A stretch of DNA of 12,652 nucleotides from DATKKM01 sp035542855 (GCA_035542855.1 DATKKM010000029.1:1-12652), one strand, 5' to 3'. Shown: positions 6,308 through 12,566, counted from the first letter of the stretch. Notes: generated by a model not told the origin, from the letters alone. Program-made: numbers and translations.

Positions 6308-7038
6308 TGCCGGACCACGGGCGCCTCAGCGAAGACCGCGTCGCGCACACCGCGCCGGTGCTCTCGCCGCTCTACCCGCCGCCGCCCTGGAAGCTGCCCG
6401 GCGCCCGCATGCTCCGCGTCCTCTTCGAGACTGACAAGGAGCCGCTCCTCACCTGGCTTCCGCCCAAGCTCACCCGCTCCACCCCGCCCTACGCCATCAT
6501 CAGCATCGAGTCGTACCCGGAGTCTCCCGTCGGTCCGTTCTCGCTGGCGACTCAGTACATCGGCTGCCGGGCGGGCTTCTTCATCCGGGCGTTTGCCCTG
6601 CAGGCCGTTGTGGACAGCGTGCCGGCGCTGGCCGCCCTGCGTGAAGCCTGGGGCGTCCCCTGCAAGCTCGGCAGGATCGAGCTCTCGTCGAAGAAGGGGC
6701 GCGTCAAGGGCACCGTGATCCGCCGCGACAAGCTGGCCAGGGTCCGCCTGGAAGACCCGGAGCCGATCGAGCCGGACCTCGTGCGCGTCGACCCCGTCCT
6801 CTGCCTGCGGCTAGCCCCCTCGCTCCAGGAGCAGGTCCGCCACGACCTCATCCAGCTCGTGCAGCTCGACCCCGAGTACGAGATCAAGTGGTCGTCCCGC
6901 GGGCGGGCCTCTGTGACGTACCCCACATCCGGCGAGGACGACGCCTGGGATGTGCTGCCCTGCCGCAACGTGATTTCCGCCGTCCACTGCGAACTCGACA
7001 CGGAGCTGCCGCTGGCGCGCTTCGTGATGCCTTACTGA
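6307..7038 (+). CDS. Acetoacetate decarboxylase-like protein, catalytic lysine not conserved
   Basis: A 243-residue member of the acetoacetate decarboxylase (ADC) superfamily. The order matches the clostridial enzyme: PPWKLPGARMLRVLFETD (26-43), LLTWLPPKL (47-55), IESYPESPVGPFSLATQY (67-84), a central REAWGVPCKLGRIEL (112-126) and a C-terminal beta-rich half. In Clostridium acetobutylicum ADC the centre reads SAYPKKLG, with Lys115 forming the Schiff base. Here the aligned residue is Cys119, followed by Lys120. By eye, Glu61 and Glu76 of that enzyme align with Ile65 and Leu80. Ordinary decarboxylation is therefore doubtful, and the protein may do another reaction or bind a ligand. The ATG shares one base with the stop of the LLM gene (TGATG), and the stop overlaps the next gene. 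No signal peptide or membrane segment is seen. Confidence 0.85.
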   Translation: MPDHGRLSEDRVAHTAPVLSPLYPPPPWKLPGARMLRVLFETDKEPLLTWLPPKLTRSTPPYAIISIESYPESPVGPFSLATQYIGCRAGFFIRAFALQAVVDSVPALAALREAWGVPCKLGRIELSSKKGRVKGTVIRRDKLARVRLEDPEPIEPDLVRVDPVLCLRLAPSLQEQVRHDLIQLVQLDPEYEIKWSSRGRASVTYPTSGEDDAWDVLPCRNVISAVHCELDTELPLARFVMPY

Positions 7039-7727
7039 CGGAGACGTCATACCGCGGCGTCAAAGGGGCGTTTGATGCTGCGGCCAAGGACTACGACCGA
7101 GTGCGCCGGCAATTGATCCCGTGCTTCGACGACTACTACGGCACCGTCGGACGCCTGATGCCGTTCGGGCCGGGCGACGCGGCTGACGTGCTTGACCTGG
7201 GCACAGGCACCGGCCTGCTTGCAGCTATCCTGCGCGAACAGTTTCCGAAGGCGCACTTCACGCTGATCGACATCTCGGAGGAGATGCTGGCGAGGGCGCG
7301 GGAGCGTTTCACTGGGCAGGACGTGACTATCATTGCCGGCGACTACTCTCGCGCACCCATCCCCGGCCGGTTCCACGCGATCGTCTCCGCGCTTTCCATC
7401 CACCACCTGACGGACGCGGACAAGGCAGCGCTCTTCCAGCGCATCTTCGAAGCGCTGAAGCCTGGCGGTATCTTCGTGAACGCGGACGAAGTGAAGGGCC
7501 CAACCCCAACGTTGGACAGGCTGTACTGGGACCAGTGGGAGAGCGAGATCATCGCCCGCGGCATCGACCCGCAGGAGGTGGCTGCGGCCAAGCAGCGCAT
7601 GCACCACGACATCCCGGCCACGCTCGATGCACACCTGGTATGGCTGCGGGAGGCAGGATACACAGACGTTGACTGCTACTACAAGTACCTGAGCTACGCA
7701 GTCTTCGGCGGGCGAAAACCTGCCTAA
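7035..7727 (+). CDS. Class I SAM-dependent methyltransferase, probable CTG start
   Basis: A 230-residue cytosolic methyltransferase with a Rossmann fold. Motif I is VLDLGTGTG (52-60). D79 in TLIDISEEML is the expected acidic residue for the SAM ribose. A later FHAIVSALSIHHL (113-125) and LKPGGIFVNAD are the usual strand-4 and post-motif segments. The N-terminal SYRGVKGAFDAAAKDYDRVRRQLIPCFDDYY is typical of a subgroup of these enzymes. There is no ATG, GTG or TTG between the preceding stop and this conserved region. The frame has only a GTG far inside the upstream gene (6888) and a CTG at 7035, which reads CTG-ACG-GAG and overlaps the preceding TGA as CTGA, just like the common ATGA junction. 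I chose the CTG. The substrate is unknown; the tight coupling implies the same pathway as the LLM and ADC-like genes. Confidence 0.85.
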   Translation: MTETSYRGVKGAFDAAAKDYDRVRRQLIPCFDDYYGTVGRLMPFGPGDAADVLDLGTGTGLLAAILREQFPKAHFTLIDISEEMLARARERFTGQDVTIIAGDYSRAPIPGRFHAIVSALSIHHLTDADKAALFQRIFEALKPGGIFVNADEVKGPTPTLDRLYWDQWESEIIARGIDPQEVAAAKQRMHHDIPATLDAHLVWLREAGYTDVDCYYKYLSYAVFGGRKPA

Positions 7728-7744
7728 ACCTCAACTGCCTCTCG

Positions 7745-7778
7745 TTGACCGCCGAATATCCGGGTGTTACCGTTCGGT
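7745..7778 (+). promoter_or_regulatory. Promoter with probable TetR-type operator
   Basis: TTGACC at 7745-7750 and TACCGT at 7768-7773, 17 bases apart, form a plausible promoter for the TetR gene that starts at 7806. Overlapping the -10 box is an inverted repeat ACCG-TT-CGGT at 7769-7778. ACCG(N2)CGGT cores are common among operators of TetR-family regulators, so autorepression is likely. The symmetry does not extend beyond the eight core bases. The rest of 7728-7805 shows no terminator. Confidence 0.5.
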
Positions 7779-7805
7779 CATCCCTTAGTGAGCGCCCAGT
7801 AAGTC

Positions 7806-8462
7806 ATGGTTACCCAGCGTATCAACCCCAAGACCGCTCCCAAGCGCACCAGGCGCGGCCCCTTCACAAGGCAGCAGATCCTGGACGCCTCACTCCGCCT
7901 ATTCTCGGAGCGCGGCTTCGCCCGCACCACCGTGCGCGACATCGCCCGCCAGGCGGGCATCACGGACGCCGCCATCTACTACCACTTCGAGTCCAAGCGG
8001 GAGCTCCTGGAGGCGCTGGTGGAGGAACGCGGCTTCCTTACCAGCCTGCAGAACCTGGAGCGGGTGGAGGCGGAGCTTTCTCTGCGCGAAATGGTGCTCT
8101 GGATGGCCGCCGGCGCGATCAACCTGATGGACGAGAACCGCGACTTCCTGCGCCTCATCATCATGGAGGGCCTGGGCGGCGACGAAGCGGCCCTGGAGCA
8201 GTACACCCGCCTGCTGGACCTCTGGGAGAACGCCCTCACAATCGTCCTCCGGCGCTACGAGCAGAAGGGCGAGCTGAACAGCGCCCCCGCCGACGAGCTG
8301 GCCCGGCAGATCATCTACCTGATCCTCATGGCCTTCCAGGACAGCCTGCTCGGGCGGCACGGCTTCTATGGCCCCTCCGCCGCGGAGCGACAGTCCGCTA
8401 TCCGCACGTTCCTCGGGCCCAGCCTGCTGCGGCTGCTCGTGGCCCCGCCAGCCGGCAAGTAG
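7806..8462 (+). CDS. TetR/AcrR family transcriptional regulator
   Basis: A 218-residue one-component regulator. The N-terminal DNA-binding domain is classic: FTRQQILDASLRLFSERGF (20-38), then TTVRDIARQAGITDAAIYYHFESKRELLEALV (41-72), with the recognition helix in the AGITDAAIYYHF part. A basic tail (KTAPKRTRRG) precedes it. The remainder is an all-helical ligand-binding domain without a recognisable signature, so the inducer cannot be named. The ATG at 7806 gives a usual-length N-terminal arm; no good ribosome site precedes it. A likely operator lies in its own promoter. The Gfo/Idh/MocA gene begins four bases after the stop, so it is co-transcribed and is the first candidate target; the upstream LLM operon is another possibility. 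Confidence 0.94.
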   Translation: MVTQRINPKTAPKRTRRGPFTRQQILDASLRLFSERGFARTTVRDIARQAGITDAAIYYHFESKRELLEALVEERGFLTSLQNLERVEAELSLREMVLWMAAGAINLMDENRDFLRLIIMEGLGGDEAALEQYTRLLDLWENALTIVLRRYEQKGELNSAPADELARQIIYLILMAFQDSLLGRHGFYGPSAAERQSAIRTFLGPSLLRLLVAPPAGK

Positions 8463-8466
8463 CGCC

Positions 8467-9534
8467 ATGACCCTCGGGGTCGGGCTCATCGGCTGCGGGC
8501 TCAACGGACGCTTCCACTCGCAGGCTATCCGCGCCATCGCCAGGAAGGGAGCGCTCGATATAACCTACGCCGCCGCCTGTGACGCGGATCCGGCGCGCGC
8601 AGCCTCGTTCGCCGACGTGACCGGCGCCGCAGCCTACACCGATCCGCAGGCGCTGATCGATTCGCCGGACGTGGACGCGGTCTACATCTGCGTGCCCACG
8701 GCGTTCCACAAGGACCTCGTCCTCCGCGCAGCGGCGAGCGGCAAGCACATCTTCTGCGAGAAGCCCCTGGCCACCAACCTCGCGGACGTCGAGGAGATGG
8801 TCGCCGCCGTTGACAAGGCCGGCGTGCAGGCAGGCGTCGGCCTTGTGCTGCGCCACTCACCGGTGATGACGGTGCTGAAGTCACTGATGGACGACCCAAC
8901 CCTGGGCCGGATGATGGCGATCATCTTCCGCGACGACCAGTTCTTCCCGATCCAGGGCCACTACGCCAGCGAATGGCGCAAGGACCGCGAAGTCGCCGGC
9001 GCGGGCACCCTCCTTGAGCACTCGATCCACGACGTCGACGTACTGCGCTGGTTCGGCGGTGACGTGCGGGCCGTGCGCGGCACCACACGCAACTTCGCTG
9101 GCTTCGAGGGCATCGAGGACGTGGCCTTCGCCTACCTGGACTTCGAGAGCGGCGCCCAGGCTGACCTCATTTCGATCTGGCACAGCGTCCTCGGCCGGCC
9201 CTCCACGCGCCACCTGGAGGTGTTCTTCGAGAAGGGCTTCTTCTCCGCCGACGACGACTACATCGGCCCGGTCCACTACCAGGTCCACGCCCTCAACGCC
9301 CAAACGATCAGCGCGGACGACGTGCGGAAACGCTACCTGGCGGCGCTCGGCCTTAACGATGACATGTTCGAAGGGCTGCTCCGCCACTCGCTTGAGGACT
9401 ACTTCTTCCTGAAGGCCTGTGTTGACGGCACCCCCACGTTCCCGGACTTCCACGTCGCGCTGGAAGCGCACCGCGTGGTGGACGCTATATACCGCTCCGC
9501 TGATAGCGGCGGCGAGATTCTTATCCTCTCCTAG
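8467..9534 (+). CDS. Gfo/Idh/MocA family NAD(P)-dependent oxidoreductase
   Basis: A 355-residue cytosolic dehydrogenase related to glucose-fructose oxidoreductase and inositol dehydrogenase. The Rossmann NAD(P) motif is LIGCGLNGRFH (7-17, GxGxxG), with the second-strand acidic region AACDADPARA (37-46). The family motif CEKPLATN (97-104) carries the expected catalytic Lys99, and EHSIHDVDVLRWF (184-196) corresponds to the GGHxxDxxRWL segment with His188 and Asp191. The substrate is probably a sugar, cyclitol or derivative, but this cannot be fixed from sequence. The ATG at 8467, four bases after the TetR stop, begins directly at the first strand, so the extended frame inside the TetR gene was not used. 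No terminator is evident after the stop. Confidence 0.93.
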   Translation: MTLGVGLIGCGLNGRFHSQAIRAIARKGALDITYAAACDADPARAASFADVTGAAAYTDPQALIDSPDVDAVYICVPTAFHKDLVLRAAASGKHIFCEKPLATNLADVEEMVAAVDKAGVQAGVGLVLRHSPVMTVLKSLMDDPTLGRMMAIIFRDDQFFPIQGHYASEWRKDREVAGAGTLLEHSIHDVDVLRWFGGDVRAVRGTTRNFAGFEGIEDVAFAYLDFESGAQADLISIWHSVLGRPSTRHLEVFFEKGFFSADDDYIGPVHYQVHALNAQTISADDVRKRYLAALGLNDDMFEGLLRHSLEDYFFLKACVDGTPTFPDFHVALEAHRVVDAIYRSADSGGEILILS

Positions 9535-9631
9535 ACCTACTGGTTCGTTCCTGTCACCGGGCGTTCTCTGAATTTTTCACCTTAACCGGTACACGCTTGA
9601 GCGCAGGCGTCGTCTTACTAGGTGGCAGGAA

Positions 9632-9637
9632 GTGAGG
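9632..9637 (+). promoter_or_regulatory. Ribosome binding site deciding the Flp pilin start
   Basis: GTGAGG five bases before the GTG at 9643. It favours that start over the in-frame GTG at 9622. The upstream gap 9535-9631 holds no clear -35/-10 pair. Confidence 0.5.
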
Positions 9638-9642
9638 TAGTC

Positions 9643-9822
9643 GTGACAAAGATACTGACGCGAATAATCGCCACGCTGCGCGACAGGGAAGAGGGCCAGG
9701 CCCTGGCCGAGTACGCCCTTGTCATCGGTTTCGTTGCCATGGCCTGCGTCCTCGCCCTAACCTCGATCGGCCAGGCAATCCTGACGCCCCTGGAAAACCT
9801 TCTCTCCGGATACGGCTCTTAG
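9643..9822 (+). CDS. flp: Flp/Fap-type pilin (type IVb prepilin)
   Basis: A 59-residue prepilin of the Flp class, the subunit of Tad-system pili. The hallmark EEGQALAEYALVIGFVAM is present: cleavage is expected after Gly18, giving mature Q19-A-L-A-E-Y with Glu23 and Tyr24 at positions 5 and 6, exactly as in Flp pilins. A single hydrophobic helix (about 25-43) and a short C-terminus follow. The leader MTKILTRIIATLRDREEG is basic, as needed for inner-membrane insertion. The GTG at 9643 was chosen for its GTGAGG ribosome site. No tad/rcp assembly genes lie nearby, so this is an orphan locus. Its TAG stop overlaps the TAA of the convergent moeA. Confidence 0.88.
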   Translation: MTKILTRIIATLRDREEGQALAEYALVIGFVAMACVLALTSIGQAILTPLENLLSGYGS

Positions 9823-11102
9823 CGGCGGGCGCCGGACTCTTCGCCGAAGCTCCAGTCCAGCATCAAGACATCGATTTCAGATCCCGGCTCGACGACATCA
9901 ACGTCGGCCGGGATTATCGTTAGTCCGTTCGCCCGCGTCATCGATGTGAGCACCCCCGACCCCTGGCTGCCGGTCAGGCGGGCGTAGTAGCGCCCGTCGC
10001 GCTCCGTCACCACGCAGCGCGCAAAGTAGACTCGCGGGTCACCGGCGTTTTCGATGCGCTCCTCGGCGATAGCTTTCACGATCGGCCGGCTCCAGTCAGT
10101 CTTGCCCATCATCTTCAGGATCGCTGGCCTCCCGAACAGCTCGAACGCCACCATGGAGCTGACCGGGTTCCCCGGCAGGCCGATGTGCGGCACCCGGCGT
10201 CCGTCGTGCCGGAACGATCCGAACGCCAGCGGCTTGCCCGGCTTCAACGCCACCGTCCAGAACGCCACCTCCCCTTCTCGCGCCAGCACATCCTTCACGA
10301 TGTCGTAGTCCCCGCGAGAGACGCCTGCGGACGTCACGAGCATGTCCGCGCCCAGCCCCTCGCGCACGCTCGCGGTCAGGTCTTCCACCGTGTCCTTCGC
10401 CACGCCGAGGAGCCGCGGCACGCCCCCGAAGCGCTCGACAAGCGCCGCGATGCTGTACTGGTTCGCGTCGTAGATCTTCGCCGGCTGCAGCGGCTCCCCC
10501 GGGTCGAGCAGCTCATCGCCCGTCGAAAGCACCGCCACTTCCGGCCGGCGGATCACACGCACGCGGTCCCGCCCCAGCGAGGCGATCACACCCACCTCCG
10601 GCGGCCGCAGCACCGTGCCCTTCGCCAGGACCAGCTCACCGGCGCGCACGTCCTGGCCCGCCTCACGGACGTTGTTGCCGGCCTTCGCGGCCTTGAACAC
10701 GCGCACCTTCGCCGCCAGCGCCTGTGCCTTTTCCGGGGGCTTTTCGAACGGTTCGTCCGTCTCCTCGAAGGGCACCACGCTGTCCGCGCCGGCGGGGATC
10801 GGAGCGCCCGTCATGATCCGCACGGCGGTCCCGGGCGCCACTTCGCCCTCGAACAGGTAGCCCGCCGCCACCTCGCCGATAACCGACAGCTCCCGCGGCG
10901 AAGACTCGCTCGCGCCCGCCGTGTCCTCCGCCCGCACGGCGTAGCCGTCCATCGAGGTGTTGTCGCGCGGTGGTATGTCGAACGTGGCGACGATGTCCTC
11001 GTCCAGCACCTGGCCCAGCGCGCCCAGCGGGTGCTTCTCCTCCGCATCCAGCACGCTGACGTAGCCGAGGATACGCTCCAGCGCCTCTTCGATCGAGATC
11101 AT
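9819..11102 (-). CDS. moeA: Molybdopterin molybdenumtransferase MoeA
   Basis: A 427-residue MoeA that inserts molybdate into adenylylated molybdopterin, the last common step of molybdenum cofactor synthesis. It has the typical start MISIEEALERIL, the conserved FDIPPRDNTSMDGYAVR (41-57), a central GTAVRIMTGAPIPAGADSVV, the MoCF-fold segment VAVLSTGDELLDPGE (190-204), TSAGVSRGDYDIVKDVL (257-273), LKPGKPLAFG and the GLPGNPVSSM loop (308-317). The C-terminal MoeA domain IV is present, so it is full length. The ATG at 11102 was preferred because family homology begins there; an ATG four codons earlier (11114) is close to a palindrome and equally lacks a ribosome site. No other cofactor genes are adjacent. 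A molybdoenzyme elsewhere in the genome is implied. Confidence 0.96.
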   Translation of the reverse strand: MISIEEALERILGYVSVLDAEEKHPLGALGQVLDEDIVATFDIPPRDNTSMDGYAVRAEDTAGASESSPRELSVIGEVAAGYLFEGEVAPGTAVRIMTGAPIPAGADSVVPFEETDEPFEKPPEKAQALAAKVRVFKAAKAGNNVREAGQDVRAGELVLAKGTVLRPPEVGVIASLGRDRVRVIRRPEVAVLSTGDELLDPGEPLQPAKIYDANQYSIAALVERFGGVPRLLGVAKDTVEDLTASVREGLGADMLVTSAGVSRGDYDIVKDVLAREGEVAFWTVALKPGKPLAFGSFRHDGRRVPHIGLPGNPVSSMVAFELFGRPAILKMMGKTDWSRPIVKAIAEERIENAGDPRVYFARCVVTERDGRYYARLTGSQGSGVLTSMTRANGLTIIPADVDVVEPGSEIDVLMLDWSFGEESGARR

Positions 11103-11119
11103 GGCATCAACCATTGTAG

Positions 11120-11141
11120 GGACAGACCTTCAGGTCTGTCC
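11120..11141. repeat. Perfect inverted repeat, REP-like palindrome
   Basis: Two 10-base arms, GGACAGACCT and AGGTCTGTCC, separated by TC. It lies just upstream of moeA and between moeA and the hairpin at 11164-11190. There is no T-run on either side, so it does not look like a terminator. The form resembles short extragenic palindromes scattered in many genomes, but copy number cannot be judged from one window. Confidence 0.6.
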
Positions 11142-11163
11142 GCCGGGGCGCCCGGATAAGCGA

Positions 11164-11190
11164 AGAGGGTGGCGATTCCCGCCACCCTCT
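11164..11190 (-). terminator. Hairpin terminator after the AsnC-domain gene
   Basis: An 11-base-pair perfect stem (AGAGGGTGGCG paired with CGCCACCCTCT) with a five-base loop, starting 20 bases after the stop codon at 11211. Read on the minus strand it is followed by TCGCTTAT, a poor T-tract, so it may be weak or depend on other factors. It would separate this gene from moeA. Confidence 0.6.
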
Positions 11191-11210
11191 GTTCGATCCG
11201 AAACCAGGCG

Positions 11211-11456
11211 TCAGCCCAGGTGCACGACGAGACAGGTTGTGGTGCGCTGGACGCCCTCCACCTGCTGGATGCCGTCCGTGATCCCGCGCCCAAGCTTGTC
11301 CAGGTCGTCCGACTCCAGCAGGGCGATTACGTCGAACGGTCCCGTTACGGCATCAACTGAGACGATCTTGGCATCGGCAAACTTCAGTTTCTGCACGCCG
11401 CGGGCGACGTCGTTCGCCTTGCCGACGGCGGCGTCGATGAGTACGTAGGCTCGCAT
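11211..11456 (-). CDS. Stand-alone Lrp/AsnC effector-binding (RAM) domain protein
   Basis: An 81-residue protein consisting only of the ligand-binding/oligomerisation domain of Lrp/AsnC regulators, with no helix-turn-helix. It reads as beta-alpha-beta-beta-alpha-beta: MRAYVLIDAAVGKANDVARGVQKL, then ADAKIVSVDAVTGPFDVIALLESDD (27-51), an LDKLGRGITDGIQQVEGVQRTTT helix-strand and CLVVHLG. The TGPFDVIALLES core is typical. Such small proteins may sense amino acids or modulate full-length Lrp partners; no direct DNA binding is expected. The ATG at 11456 follows AAGGAGG by ten bases and a good sigma-70 promoter. It is transcribed divergently from the aldo/keto reductase and ended by a hairpin. Confidence 0.88.
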   Translation of the reverse strand: MRAYVLIDAAVGKANDVARGVQKLKFADAKIVSVDAVTGPFDVIALLESDDLDKLGRGITDGIQQVEGVQRTTTCLVVHLG

Positions 11457-11466
11457 TCGGGGCCTG

Positions 11467-11473
11467 CCTCCTT
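11467..11473 (-). promoter_or_regulatory. Strong ribosome binding site of the RAM-domain gene
   Basis: Minus-strand AAGGAGG, ten bases before the ATG at 11456. It confirms the start and shows that a conventional leader exists for this gene, unlike several others in the window. Confidence 0.65.
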
Positions 11474-11499
11474 GCCACTACACGGGTTTGCGTAGGCTC

Positions 11500-11527
11500 A
11501 GGATACAGCGGGTCCCCAACCTGTCAA
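11500..11527 (-). promoter_or_regulatory. Sigma-70-type promoter of the RAM-domain gene
   Basis: Minus-strand TTGACA (11527-11522), a perfect consensus -35, is followed after 16 bases by TATCCT (11505-11500). It gives a leader of about 40 bases that contains the AAGGAGG site. Confidence 0.65.
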
Positions 11528-11536
11528 CCCGGCCGG

Positions 11537-11545
11537 TGATACGCT
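11537..11545 (+). promoter_or_regulatory. Candidate extended -10 for the aldo/keto reductase
   Basis: TGATACGCT contains an extended TGn motif and a TACGCT -10-like box, seven bases before the ATG at 11553. Transcription would begin at or next to the start codon. No -35 is evident, and the site lies back to back with the RAM-gene promoter. Confidence 0.4.
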
Positions 11546-11552
11546 ATCCGCC

Positions 11553-12527
11553 ATGAAGACCGCACCCTTCGGGAAAACCGGCCTCCGCGTCTCCAGCCTC
11601 TGCCTCGGCACCATGCAGTTCGGCTGGACCGCCGACGAAGCCGCGTCCTTCCAGGTGATGGACGCCTTCGTCGAGGCCGGGGGCAACTTCATCGATACGG
11701 CGGACATCTACAGCCGCTGGTGGCCCGGCAACCCCGGCGGCGTCTCCGAGGAGATCATCGGCCGCTGGATGAAGTCGCGAGGCAACCGTGAGAAGCTAAT
11801 CATAGCGACAAAAGTACGCGGCCAGATGTGGGACGGCCCCGACGCCGAGGGCCTCGGCAGGGCGCACATCACCCGCGCCGTCGAGGACAGCCTCCGCCGC
11901 CTGCAAATCGGCACGATCGACCTCTACCAGACGCACTGGCCGGACGACGACACGCCACTGGCGGAGACGCTCACCGTCTTCGGCGAACTGATCGCCGCCG
12001 GCAAGGTGCGCCACATCGGCCTCTCGAACTACCGCACGGCCCAGATGACCGAGGCGCTCCGGCTGGCCGAAGGCGGCCTGCCGCGTTTCGTCTCTCTGCA
12101 GCCGCACTACAACCTCGTCTGGCGGGAAGAGTACGAGTCGCGCAAGATGCAGTTCTGCGCCGGCAACGGCATCGCCGTCATCCCCTACAGCCCGCTTGAG
12201 GGCGGCTTCCTCAGCGGCAAGTACAAGCGCGGCGGATCGTTGCCGTCCACGCCGCGCGCCTACATGAACCGCAAGTTCATGACGGACGAAGGTTTCACAG
12301 TCACCGAGGCGCTTGCGGCGATCGCCGCGGAGAAGGGCGTCACTGATGCCGCCGTGGCCATCGCCTGGCTGCTGCACCGCCCGGCCGTCGTCGCCCCGAT
12401 CATCGGCGCCAACAGCCAGGCCCAGCTTGCGGATCTGCTGCCTGCGGCGAACCTGGCGCTATCCGACGCCGAGGTCAAGCGCCTGGACGAGGTGAGCGAG
12501 CCCTTCACGCACGAGCAGCCGTCCTGA
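11553..12527 (+). CDS. Aldo/keto reductase
   Basis: A 324-residue NADPH-dependent oxidoreductase with an (alpha/beta)8 barrel, cytosolic. The start FGKTGLRVSSLCLGTMQFG (6-24) and NFIDTADIYS (45-54) are standard. The catalytic tetrad is complete: Asp48, Tyr53, Lys87 (in IIATKVRG) and His128 (in YQTHWPD). RHIGLSNY, then LQPHYNLVWREEY, and VIPYSPLEGGFLSGKY follow in the usual order, and the coenzyme-binding end VVAPIIGANSQAQLADLL is intact. Length and motifs match the bacterial YajO/Tas-like group. The physiological substrate is unknown. The ATG at 11553 begins at the first family strand. Its own promoter is probable, as the upstream gene is divergent and the downstream gene has its own TATACT box. 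Confidence 0.95.
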   Translation: MKTAPFGKTGLRVSSLCLGTMQFGWTADEAASFQVMDAFVEAGGNFIDTADIYSRWWPGNPGGVSEEIIGRWMKSRGNREKLIIATKVRGQMWDGPDAEGLGRAHITRAVEDSLRRLQIGTIDLYQTHWPDDDTPLAETLTVFGELIAAGKVRHIGLSNYRTAQMTEALRLAEGGLPRFVSLQPHYNLVWREEYESRKMQFCAGNGIAVIPYSPLEGGFLSGKYKRGGSLPSTPRAYMNRKFMTDEGFTVTEALAAIAAEKGVTDAAVAIAWLLHRPAVVAPIIGANSQAQLADLLPAANLALSDAEVKRLDEVSEPFTHEQPS

Positions 12528-12557
12528 TTGCCGCTGCTTCGCGGCCAGCCATATACT
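12528..12557 (+). promoter_or_regulatory. Sigma-70-type promoter before the last gene
   Basis: TTGCCG at 12528-12533 and TATACT at 12552-12557, 18 bases apart. The ATG of the next gene is at 12567, nine bases after the -10, with no ribosome site between, so leaderless transcription is likely. There is no room for an attenuator or T-box leader. Confidence 0.55.
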
Positions 12558-12566
12558 CGAACCCGC

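Noticed and set aside
11102..11114. Four-codon longer start of moeA
   Set aside because: The extra residues (MVDA) precede the normal MoeA beginning MISIEEAL and come from sequence bordering the palindrome; neither start has a ribosome site, so this is a preference and not proof.
12530..12545. GCCGC/GCGGC hairpin after the aldo/keto reductase as a terminator
   Set aside because: Only five base pairs, no following T-run, and it overlaps the -35 of the next gene's promoter.
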